A stretch of 64,000 nt of DNA, from assembly GCA_036874045.1 (NCBI GenBank), contig CM072340.1, positions 1,875,001-1,939,000 on the forward strand, written 5' to 3'. The position numbers were made by a program, and so were the translations under genes. Numbering within the stretch: position 1 is the stretch's first letter; every line of letters begins with the position of its first letter. Below the pieces are notes generated by a model. That model made no database searches, was not told the origin of the DNA, and saw only the letters and a program-made list of their open reading frames with translations. The stretch is from Cymodocea nodosa (taxonomy: Eukaryota > Streptophyta > Magnoliopsida > Alismatales > Cymodoceaceae). Below, one piece after another: positions 24,400-35,285 of this stretch.

Positions 24400-26612
24400 T
24401 AATTGATGCTCTAATTGGTTTATCCTCTCTACAACTCCAATAATGCCTTTAGAAGGTTCAGCAATCTCTACAGCTACTAAATTTTTGTACTCTTTCACTG
24501 AAATGGTTCTTGATCTGATCCTTTTTTATGCCCATTTAGTGAAATTGATACAATCCACCATCAGCAATGAAATCAAATCTCTATAAAACAATTTCTTCTT
24601 CACTGTTCTTAGCTTGGAGATAAAAACTGCAGACCAATTTATTTGAATTCTATTTACAACTGCATATGTGGCCCATTTGACAAATTGACTCAATTCTATG
24701 TTATGGCATTGTCGTTGATAGACATTTTTAATCAAAATGTTAGCTATCATGTGTGCTTTACTATTTAAATGCTTTAGTTTATTTAATAATGGCACACCAG
24801 GATTGATAGCCAAACTGTCCTTGATTTCCTGCTCTGTCCATTCAACGGTAGTTGTGCTTTCCAAAATTTCTTTTCCTTTATTCTTCAATCCAAAAATGTT
24901 GTGGAGAAGCTTAGGTGTTATCTGTACATCAACTTCCTCTACGTTGGAAATTAATTATCCTTCTTGTCTTAAGTTTGCATAAAAGCAGGGCACTAGATTC
25001 TCATATACTGCATGCCCTCTTTCTTAAGAAATAAACTTCAGTAGACCTTGGAATTCAAATAATTCTTTGATTTCTTGCATTCCGTCCCAATTTACTGGTC
25101 TACTGTATATCATAACCCCTAATCTCTTGGTATTTATTATAAGCTTCCTGACTCCAAAAGTGTACTTCATTCAGAACTGTTGCTTCAATCGGGTTAGGAA
25201 TGTGACTTTGTTGTTCCAGAGGGGTTTGTTCTTGATCTTCCTCTTCCATAGGCTGAACTTGAACTTGCTGAAAATGTTCTGCAGATTCCTAAACATTTGC
25301 TTCTACTTTTGTCTGTGGTGGTGAGCCGATAGAACTCTCCACTCTGTCTTGAATTCTTTTCATAAATTGCTGAAGAGTTTCTTGCTCTTCAATGGAATCT
25401 GCAAAGTCATTTCTTTCCATATGGCTTTGTTCAGCTTCTTGTTCATTATCTGTTCTTTCTTCTTCCTCCTGACTACCAATCTGCATTGTCACTACTCTTT
25501 CTGATTCTTTGGCAGATTGGGATGGAGTCACAGGCAATTCAGTGTCTACCATATTTTCTGTTTCTTCTTCTTGTACAGGCTGTAGACTAATTTCAGCCTA
25601 TTTTTCTTCTTCTCTTTGCTTTTTCTACTACTGCTCCTGCTCCTCAGAATCGGATAGTAGGTTTATAAAAATTGGCTCTACAGGCCTTGTTGATTTTGGT
25701 ACTTCAGATTTAATCTCCTCTTGATATTCAAGCACTATCTCTTTTCCTTTCCTTTGTTTGATTAATTGTGTCTGGTCTTCCTCTTCTTCTTCTAAGATTA
25801 AATCTAAAAACAAAGACTCTGCATGCCTTTGAGCCACAAGTACTGGCTCTTCCTATTTAATTTTTTCAATATTTGCTGGTCTCAAAGGACCAGCTTCAGC
25901 TTCTCCTCTTGCAGCAAATCTGACAGTGGTTCTTTGATGCTGTTCAACTTTAATTTTGTATTGGGCTTTCAATTTTTCTGCAGCCCTCTTCTTGCAAAGT
26001 GCATCAAATACTAGGTGTGCTTTAGCAATTGCCACATCTTCTAGTTCTCCTTGGTTTTTCCCAACTTGAACTAGTCCTTGGAATTCTCTTAATTCCTCTT
26101 CAGTTGAAGGCCCTAACATTGCTACTCGTGCCAACGGCCTGAATGGTGGAACTGAAAGTCCTGGCTGCTATTCCTCAGGTACAGGTCTTTCAGCAGTCGG
26201 CTCCTCTTGTTCTTCCTCTGCTTGTTGCTGTTGCCTTATTGCACCCCTTGCACGACCAGCAATGCACTTTTTGAACCATAATCTGGCCTTGCGCTGGATT
26301 AGCTCTAGGGCTACTTTGTTGTTCAGCCTGATTTTTCTTTCTTTGCTTAAAGCAATTTCTATTGCTACTCTGATTCTTGCTTCCACTATTTGGGGTATTT
26401 GTATACCCAAATCAACCAAAAATTTTCTCAAGTTGAAGAGTTCTGATTCAACCTTTTGTAGCTCTTTTTCTCTTGTTGTATTCCTGATTTTCTACCGCAT
26501 GTGCCATTCCTCTGACTCTTTCAGAAATTGTGATGTGTCAACAACATCTTCCCAGAACTCGGGTGTCATCTTACTCATCGTGGAATTACACAATGGCACA
26601 GAATCGCTCTGA
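24400..26612 (-). mobile_element. Extra ORF region downstream of integrase (fossil)
   Basis: Several minus-strand open segments (24526-24888, 25289-25552, 25628-25837, 25853-26134, 26168-26431) share one character: very rich in Glu, Gln, Lys and Ala with predicted long helices, for example QQQQAEEEQEEPTAERP and EEELREFQGLVQVGKNQGEL. The region follows integrase on the same strand, the place where many Athila-lineage elements carry an additional ORF. I see no membrane segment that would argue for an envelope-like protein. Broken, with several breaks. Confidence 0.5.
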
Positions 26613-26751
26613 TCTCTACTACTCTAAGTTCTAACTGATCTGCTAGATAATGCCCCCAAAATCCTAAGTTTTAGTCTAAATAAGCCTTAAGTTTAGGCGG
26701 GTAATCGGGTCATTTCCCAAACAAAATTCTCGCTCTCTCATCCATGGAATC

Positions 26752-26895
26752 AAGGATAACTCCACGGACTAAGTCCGTGGACTTAACTACAGTACTCCAT
26801 TGAGTTAACAGTTAACTCAATGGAATAAGCTCGTTGACTAACTCAAGACTCAATGGAGTAAGTTCGTTGAGTTAAGCGTAACTCAACGGACTCTC
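26752..26895. repeat. Array of hairpin motifs between extra ORF region and integrase
   Basis: Inverted pairs include CGTTGAGTTA at 26865 with TAACTCAACG at 26879 (4-base loop), TGAGTTAACAGTTAACTCA-type pairing near 26805-26825, and a CCACGGACTAAGTCCGTGG pair near 26772. Confidence 0.75.
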
Positions 26896-27229
26896 TGTAC
26901 AAACAGATATATATAAATTAAGATAATAGTTTTTTTTCTTCTGTTTTTACCGGTTTAACCAATACTATGTTTTGATCAGATCGACTTTTTTCCGGTTGAG
27001 CCGATACTACGTTTCGGTAAAACCAAAAGTTTTTTTTTACTAAAAATTAATATATATTTTTTTATGTTCCGGTCATACTGATGGATCTAATCGGTTGAAC
27101 CATAACGATTTTTTTATATTTTATAATTTTTTTTTAAAAATTACTATGATTTTTTTTTATATATATGAAAATAAAATAAAAACTGATTTCTTACTAAGTA
27201 AAGCTCAAGTAGTCCTCTACTCTAACTTC

Positions 27230-27990
27230 TTCTATAATTCCAAAAGAGCTTTTTGGTATTTTCAGAATAGGTCTAAGTCTTTGTCCATTTACTTTAAAGA
27301 TATTCTGATTTTTAGGATTTTCAATCTCAATAGCTCCATAAGGATAAATATTTCAAATTATGTAAGGTCTTGCCCATCTAGATCTTAATTTTCCTAGATG
27401 GTTATGGAGTCTAGCCATGTAAAGATATATTTCGTCCTATTTCAAAGCTTTTTGGAATAATTTTCCTATCATGCCAGAATTTCATTCTCTTACAATCTTC
27501 GAATAAGCTTCATTTCTAAATTCTTCTAATTCAATTAATTGCATTTTCCTATTTTCAACAGTTTGATTTAAATTAGTGTTCAGAGTTTTTAATGCCCAAT
27601 AAGCTTTATGTTCTATTTCAACTAGTAAATGACAACTTTTTCCATATACTAGCCTAAAAGGTGACATACCTAAGCTTGTCTTATAAGCAGTTCTATAAGC
27701 CCAAAGTGCATCTATCAATCTATTAGCCCAATCTGTTCTAGTAGGATTTACTACTTTTTCTAAGATTAACTTAATTTGTTTGTTTGCACTTTCTACTTGT
27801 CCACTTGTTTGCAGATGATATGATGTTGCAATTTTGTGGTTTACTCCATATTTCTTCATTAATGCTTCAAAACTTCTATTACAGAAATGAGATCACTGAT
27901 AATAGCTTTAGGTATCCCAAATCTGGCAATTATATTGGTTCTTATAAATTGTATTACCACTTTGTTGTCATTTGTTTTTGTAGGAATAGC
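27230..27990 (-). mobile_element. Ty3/gypsy integrase, C-terminal half (fossil)
   Basis: The open part at 27482-27859 carries the end of the integrase core and the post-core region: [39 protein letters not shown] and [15 protein letters not shown]. Beyond it (to 27230) are remnants of the C-terminal KFWHDRKIIP and G(K)xxxxW-type segment. The right edge joins truncated LTR C at about 28000, so protease, reverse transcriptase and most of integrase are missing. Broken. Confidence 0.8.
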
Positions 27991-28000
27991 TTTTATCCAT

Positions 28001-29441
28001 TTAGATGATCTTCTCTTCAGCATACAGGCATCAACCCGAAGCCAATGCTAAAAGCTTTACGATCTCCTGAAATATGAGTCGACGCTTGGTGAAAATGGCT
28101 TCCCTTCCCGCGACGCGATCACTCTTCACAGTGGTTGTCAGGCACAGTGTTTGACTCGGAATTGACCCGACATCAAGAAAGTATTCTCACAGACCTCCGA
28201 TGGTTGGTGATTGTGGTGGATATGGTGGTGGTAACGATAGTTGGTGTGATACTTCGGAGAATCGTCGATACTGTCTGCAAAAAGCTCGGTGCTCCTCCTC
28301 TATATATACTAGCCGTCCATCGATCACACTCGCACTTCTTTTTCTTCTTTTCTTTTATATTTCTTTAGTAGTAACTGCTTCTGCTTGAATGGTCGGTTGG
28401 ATTTCCTTCATTCGTATCAACGACGATGATTTCTTTTTCCTTCGACGATTGAATTCCTGCGTGATACGTGTGATCGTGGTTTTCCTTCCAACTGTCCTAT
28501 TTCTGCAACCGCTACAGTGGCATATTAGAAAATATAAAGAAATAAGCTGCTAACATAACATGTTGCCTTAGTGTGTATTCATGTAACTCAACGCGTACAG
28601 TTATGCTAACTTAACGAATTAAACATGTGCATCTCGCGTGATATACTAAAACATTTAAATTCAACACGTGCAAAAATTTAACTATCCGATGCTCAGGTGC
28701 ATTTCGGATACTTATAAACTTAATTATTCGATGCTCAGCTTCAATTTCGGATAGTTACAAATAACTCACCAATATATAACTTAAGTAAATCTACCAGATC
28801 TCGACACGTGTCAGCAGTAGTTTAATCATAAAATAACATTTCAGAGAGTTACATTTCTAACTATCCAATGCTCAGATGCATTTCGGATAGTTAGAGATAA
28901 CTCACCGAAAATCCACTTAAGTCACTTTCCCTAAACATGACACGTGCCCTCAGCTATTTTATAAATAAAAAGAGATTTCGGAGAGTTACAGGGATAACTA
29001 TCCGATGTTCAATTGCAATTTCGAATAATTATAGATAACTCAACGAAAGTTCACTTAAGTCATTCATTATGGTTTCGACACGTGTACTTCAGGAAATAAT
29101 AAAATATTCTCTCAAAACATAATTGTTCGGCAATTTAAACATAACTATTCGATATGTTCGGTCTGTTAAACATAACTGTCCGAATATGTTTGGTATGTTA
29201 AACATAACTGTCCGAAATATCAGAAAATTCGGATACTTAAGAATTTCACACCCTACAACTTACCGACAATTCAGAAATGTATTAATTTAACATTAATTTC
29301 TCAAAATTAAGCAGATTTTTTAATTAAATCATATAACAGTGTAATTATAACATAATGACTTAATTCTTATATGATAAGCTAAATATTATGCAATTAACCA
29401 TCATTTACAAGGTAATAATATGCACTTTTTCATTCTAAACA
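28001..29441 (-). repeat. LTR C, truncated, minus orientation
   Basis: On the minus strand it starts TGTTTAGAATGAAAAAGTGC at 29441 and matches LTR A up to about 28001. There, roughly 830 bases of the U5 side are missing and integrase sequence begins. Four CACGTG boxes at 28665, 28805, 28941 and 29079 (spacing 140, 136, 138) mark the U3 tandem units. The sequence right of 29441 has no polypurine tract, so C is the 5' LTR side. Confidence 0.8.
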
Positions 29442-29842
29442 TGCATGAATAGTGAAGTAAAAATAATATTAAATTAATTTACAATTATTTGTGAATATAT
29501 AAACAAATATGTACCAAATGAAGTTGTGGAAATCTCAGTCAACGTGGAAAGATGAGAGATAATGAAAACATGCATAAGGAATTTATAGTGGCTCATTGAA
29601 AACTTAGAGACTAAGTCCACTCCTCAAGCCTCTTGCCTAAGTATTACACTAATTCAACATTATTCGGAGTCAACACCTTGTGGTTTACAAATTTCATGAC
29701 AAATCTGCCAAACCTTTCTTCCACATAATCTAAAAAACGGAACAATAAGCTGTGCTTAAAGAAATGGTCCTCCTGTATATGTAGCAAAAAGCCTTGCTTT
29801 TAAAGATGAATGTTTTTTATCAAAATATGCCAAAACACATTC

Positions 29843-29869
29843 ACACACACACACACATATATATATATA
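29843..29869. repeat. (CA)n(TA)n microsatellite
   Basis: A run of CA dinucleotides passing directly into TA dinucleotides just before GCCGGTCC. Confidence 0.8.
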
Positions 29870-29989
29870 TGCCGGTCCAAGATCTGCTATGGCGCAAGAT
29901 CCGTGAACATGCCCGCTTAATCATAATTAATGTTATGATTCAAGATGCTCAAGTTTTTGGGCTCGTACCAAGTTATTGCATTTACACCT

Positions 29990-30130
29990 ACTATCAATCA
30001 TTCATTTTTTTAATAACTCTAGAGTTAGCTGTGTTTGGGTGGGAGTAGAACTAAGATGGGTGATTACTTGAGATGTTCTCGTGTAGTGTCTATAGATAAT
30101 AGTGTTGGCTTTGCTCAAGTATTGGCAAAT
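29990..30130 (+). repeat. Dispersed repeat, copy 1
   Basis: About 110 bases align with the reverse complement of 46958-47095: shared words include GTGTTTG, GGAGTAGAA, CAATAGTGTTGGCTTTGCTCA (as AATAGTGTTGGCTTTGCTC in both). Possibly an LTR or MITE end; the full extent is not defined. Confidence 0.6.
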
Positions 30131-30559
30131 TGTATATGTATGCATTACTTACCTAATTTATGTGTCAATATTGTGAGTCTTGTCTCAGTTAGTAATCTCA
30201 ACTAAGTTAGTGAATGAGGTCACTTAGAGTACTCCCAACTAGTTGAGAATCTCTACAAGACAAAGTACGTGATATTTGAAGAAATCTACTATGTTCGGGT
30301 CTAACAAGGTCTCTTACAAGCTTCGCTTCTTTAGATACTTCTGATGTATATTAGATCATTTGAGTGTCTATTAAGACTTACATGTTATCAACCCTATGTA
30401 TACTCTTAGAGGATTAAAAAAAAAAAAAAAAAATCTTGTAAGTTGTGTTGCGTGCATATAATTTTCATTTGACGAGAACCTTTGGTTAAAATAGTAATAA
30501 TGGAGGCCAACATCTTTTATCGTAAGGTGAGAAAAGTTGACCCATGTTTAACAAGCTAA

Positions 30560-30960
30560 TTATCCTATTATATAATGTTCGTCGTCTAAATTCTTTTTTT
30601 TTTTGGGTATTTCCACCTATAATGAAATTATATGAATTTAATTTTTTTTTCACAATTCTTAGCTATTTAGTTTCTGACCTTATCTACCCTTTTTACACTA
30701 ATTAATTATTTTCTCATGTGTTTTTTGGGCCTAGCAAAAGACTTGATTGAATCACCTAATTTTTTAATCTTATCTTTAATCAGTGCAACGCCTACTCTAT
30801 TCTTAATAAAATTATTTCTAGTTTCTCAGCAATATTACTTGTTTGCAAATGGTTATGCTTCGTAACCTGGCATTTTGAGTTAGAAAATATAGATAGGTGA
30901 ATGGTAGTTTTATGTAATTTTTCTTTTAATTTTAAAGATATCTTTCATCACAACAACTAA
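30560..30960 (-). mobile_element. LINE 3' fragment
   Basis: Similar on the minus strand to the C-terminal part of the plant LINE reverse transcriptase ORF at 53510-54700: the blocks corresponding to TGCAACGCCTACTCTATTC..AATAAAATTA and the TGCTTCGTAACCTGGCATTT block recur there in diverged form. Heavily decayed. Confidence 0.45.
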
Positions 30961-31334
30961 TTCCTTCTTTTTTTTTCTTTTTTAAAGATTCGTTAAGATT
31001 CGAACTCGCGATCGTTTGAACAATACGGTACACGAGTTAGTACGTGCCACTCGACTTCCTGGAAGTGATCCGGATTTGCAACCACATTCTTCAGAACATT
31101 CGTTTACCTTTAATTACATGTTTGGTGAATGCCGAACCCCGCCACAGTTTCTCTGCTACCCCGAGCACTCAAAGTTTGTGTCGCTTCAATCTTCCTCAAT
31201 CAGTCCTTGTGGCTCCAAGAAATTGCAGTTGGTTGATCAGGAAGAACAACAGTGTCACAGTAAAATAACTCGGTTGAGATCAGGAGGAACAGGAGGAGGA
31301 ATAGAATGGTATTGTGAGGAAAACAAATAGCTAA

Positions 31335-33851
31335 TCAAGCATGATTAATGTAGTTGCTATTACTACAAGGTAAGCAGCCACATCCGATGTTCTCGTGAAG
31401 ATGACAGGGAGGAAGTCGAGTTTTCAATTTGTCTGCTCGCTCCTGCACTCTTTGCATCTGCTCCGAGTGCTGTGATTGGGCGGCCACCCTCCACTCCTCC
31501 GCTCTTCTGTGAACGTTTGCCATCCTCTTCATCAGCTTCTCCTCTAGGTTGCATCTCATTTTCTGTATCTTTACCTGAAGGCACCACCTTTTCGATATTA
31601 ATTTAATTACAAAGGAATGTATGCATATTAGACATGTTCATGGGTCTCATACAACATGATTTGAATCATGCTTGAATATGCTTTTCAATGTACCCAATTG
31701 ATATACTAAGGGTCTGTTTGTGCAGCAGATGAGCACAGTGGATTGTCGAGCGGGCATAGCGGATTGTCAAGAGAATGTTTGGGAAATTAAATTCGAATCT
31801 CTTGAGTTGAGAATTCATTTTCTCAATTTTTACACATGTTTGAAATTCATTTTCTCAGAAAAATTAAATTTCAAAGTGCACAAACAACTTATGTTTTAAA
31901 ATTTGACGAAAAAAATTTTCAATTTTGTCAGATTCTAGATGAACAAAGCCTACTTAAATCTGAAAACTTTAAGAGTCTGTGCTAAAACAGTAGATTGATT
32001 TTAGTACAGATTCCTAAGTTTTACAGATTTGATGTACCAATCTTGCAATCAATATATCTATATTGATATTGGCAAAAACTCTATTTGATTTTCGATATAC
32101 TATTAATGTACATGATATACCAATTATAAAAAAAAAAATCATGTTGTAATGACTTGCATACTCAAATTGGGTCATGCTGGTTCTACCAAACAACAATCTA
32201 ATATAACCATGTCATGTGGGTTAGTGATATGATTTGATCAGTTCGAATAATGCAATTGAAGCTTAGCTTAGTTGACATATGTAATTTAGTTCGTCACATT
32301 AAGCAAAATATCATAGGCTGTTTCATGCACAATCTCAAGCCCTTTTTTTGGAATTAATTATGCAAGCTCAGAAGGTAGAACTTCCTGAAATTAAGCTTGG
32401 TTATGATGCTGACTGAGATTTTGAAAAGATTGGATCAAACCTCAAGCTTCTTGGATTGGGCCTCTGCTTTTGCACTTTGCAGGTTCACCCATGCTTGGAT
32501 CTTGGCTTCCTCTCTCTGATACCTGCAACACAAGAGCACAATAAGTCAAGAACATGATGCTGCAAAAGACAATGGCAGGCAGCCAAGCACCAAATTTCTG
32601 CTCAGGCTTCAGGCCCCCCACCTTATGCAGCTCTTTGTCTTCTCCTCATCTTCCCAAGCCAACACCATGGACTCTGCAATGCTCTTCCTCCCACTGTCCA
32701 CCTCAAAATGCCTCAGGCTCTTGGACACCTCCTCTTCCTCCTCTTCTTTTGAACTCCAGTTGGGCACGAACTGTGCCCCAAGCCTCGCCAGGTGACGTCC
32801 CTTCAGCTCTGAGATGTCAATGCTGGGCTTTGGTTGCTCTAGGACGCCAGACTTGTCCACCGGAGTGTTGTGCCTCGCCGGAGAAGGGACCTTGATGGGA
32901 GTTTGGCATCTCGATGTGGTGGAGCTGCCAAACGGGGTCATCTCGGTCCCCACGTCCCTGCGGTGGACCTCCGCCACCGCAAGCTCTTCGGTTGACGTAT
33001 CCCTCACCGCATCACATGCGAAATCGGAAAACAAGAAGCTTTCTGTGGATGGTGCTGTGCGTAGATCGATGGGCTCAACTTTTTCAGTGAACTTGTCTGC
33101 AACAGAAGAAAACGAAGCTGCATTCTTGATAGGTATCAGAGCACATCTGATGGTGTCCAACATATATACACACAAATGCTTTGATATGTTATTACCTTTT
33201 AAGAAACCATCGGAGGTAAATCCATGGTCGCCCGAGTTGGGGTCGAGAGACAGATCACGGAAGCTTGTGGTCATTGACCTCTGCAACTTTTCCTCCAAAA
33301 CCTTCAAGGTCTCCGGAAAGAAATCACCCTTCTGATAGAAAACCTCGCTCTGCTTGGACACCTTTGATTGGTCTGAAGGTTTCGTGACATGGGCAGGGGA
33401 TTCGTGGCAGGAGGTGCTGATCAGCCACTTCTCGGCATCCTCCCACTTGGAAGGAACACTCTTCCTACCCAAGTTTCCTCCGCTGAAGCCGAAAACCGGC
33501 CTACCAGGGGTGGAGGGTGTGTCTAATCTCCTCAGCCCAGAAGGTACCACACCTTCTCTCCTTCTCTGAGACGACACTTGAGCATTGTTTCTGCCCTCAT
33601 CGCAGCTTCTGGAAGCCATGGGGAAGCCCTTCACGAACTCTGAGTTTTCTCTGAGGTTGAGCTTGCAGAGAGGCTCCCCAAATGGGTTTCCTTCGTCCTT
33701 GCAGAATAAGTGTGTGCCATCCTCCTGACACGAGGAACGCCAATGGTAAAGCTGAAGCTTCTCAAACATAAACGAAAGAAAGAGACCAACAAACAAAAGC
33801 AAGGAAGAGATTCACCTTCTTTGCAGGATGGAGTGCCGATCGATTCTGCAT
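31335..33851 (-). CDS. Remorin family protein with long N-terminus
   Basis: Five exons with GT-AG borders and consistent phase: 33816-33851, 33196-33724, 32622-33096, 32441-32522 and 31335-31574, together 453 aa. The disordered N-terminal part has motifs shared by the long plant remorins: DTPSTPGRPVFGF (about 61-73), SKWEDAEKWLIS (about 86-97) and DVGTEMTPFGSSTTSRCQTP in exon 3. The conserved remorin C-terminal domain covers about 327-440 (AWEDEEKTK, REEAKIQAWVNLQSAKAEA, EEKLMKRMANVHRRAEEWR) and is a coiled coil that oligomerises. The tail CHLHENIGCGCLPC fits the cysteine-rich membrane anchor of remorins, which scaffold plasma-membrane nanodomains. The start ATG at 33851 opens a 12-codon first exon; the downstream ATG at 33619 (MASRSCDE) is a weaker choice. 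Confidence 0.88.
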
Positions 33852-35285
33852 GTTTTTTTATTTATTTTACTCTTTCTGAAGTGATATGAGATCAAAATCA
33901 AGTAACCCAAAGAGTATTTACTGTTTTGTGTGGGAAGAGATGGGACCGGTAACACAATCTGTCCTCACGAGAAACTGCAAGGGGAAGAGACAAAAGTGAA
34001 TAGTGGCAGCAAAGAGGAGAAGGGAGGGAGACAGAAGCAAAGCGATGGTAGAGAGTATGTAGTTTTTTTTATTCGTCAGGAAGAGCAGTGGCTGTTGTTC
34101 GTGTTTCAGTTGCTGTGGTCAAATTAAAAAGGGTGGCTTTGGAAGATGGGATGGAAGAAGACAACAGGGTCGCGGTAAAAATTGAAATCTTGGGGAACCC
34201 TTTTCGTTTGAAAGTCTGATTTGTCTGGCAAACTCACGGCAGTACCAAGGACAGCGCCATGATCAAACGACTACCTCCCTCCTTGGTGGCTTTTCCTTTC
34301 TTCGCACCCATGGAAAAGAATAGAAAGAAGGTAAGGAGCCTTAGTTTTGTGCTGCAACCTTCACTGTAATGGCTGCAGATGTACGCCACTGTGTCATAGA
34401 GACCGACCGAGTTTTTCTTTCTGTTCGATCACTCTTTTAAAATAAGGTTTTAAAAATTGTAACAAGTATTGTTGAGGAGGAGGAGGAGGAAGTGCAGTAA
34501 AACTCTCTGAATCGTTTCTTGTTCCGCACACTAGATCGTTTCGTAATCCATCCAAGTAGGAAGACTTCTGCCGTAAGATTCTGCGTTTGCAACGCTACAG
34601 GCAGACAACTAATTAAAATCCAAATAGAAAATAGACAAAATCAGACTGATAACTCAAATTCACAAGAGACAAATCACTGTCACTGTGAAAATAATATAAT
34701 CAAAAGTAAGATGTCTTGCGCGTCCCCAGGGATCTGCATCGAGTTTTTTTTCTTATAATATTGAGATTTTTATGATTCGACGATTCTTTTCACAAACTCC
34801 CAATTCAAACAAAGCAAACCATTCATTCCAGTCCGAGGAGTCCCACAACCTCAGGGGAAGAAGAACAACAACAACAACGTTGGAGAAGGTGAGGATGGCC
34901 GGACAGTTCGCTTAACCCAACTTTGAAAACATCTCTCACCGTTCCTGCAAACAAACGTAGATTCAAACCATGACGACCCCCTCGGTTGCCTGTGCATGAG
35001 GTAGTTGGTTAAAAGAATGGAAGACAACAGCTGCTGGTAAGATAATAATATTTATGATCAAACACAGCAAAAAGATTGCGGAAAATAATACCAAGAGAAG
35101 ACCGTTCACTATATTTGAGAGCAATGGGGGCATACAGAGACGGAGATACATAACACTCAAACCACACACACTTGCTACACCCTTTTCAGGGTCCACTCCA
35201 TCAAGACCCTGAAGCTCAATTCACTATAGATATGTGCGTTTAGGGAACATGGGTGTGCGGAATGAATGCTTTCGGCTCACAAAAA
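33852..35285. other. Intergenic: remorin 5' side and RAD51 3' side
   Basis: Both neighbouring genes are on the minus strand, so this holds the remorin promoter and the RAD51 3' UTR. Purine-rich GAGGAGGAGG tracts occur near 34470-34490. No further gene recognised; open frames such as 33930-34127 and 34963-35196 look like chance. Confidence 0.5.

Noticed and set aside
31016-31330. 104-codon plus-strand frame beside the remorin gene
   Set aside because: No family similarity, no splice or promoter context, and it lies in the remorin 3' flank.
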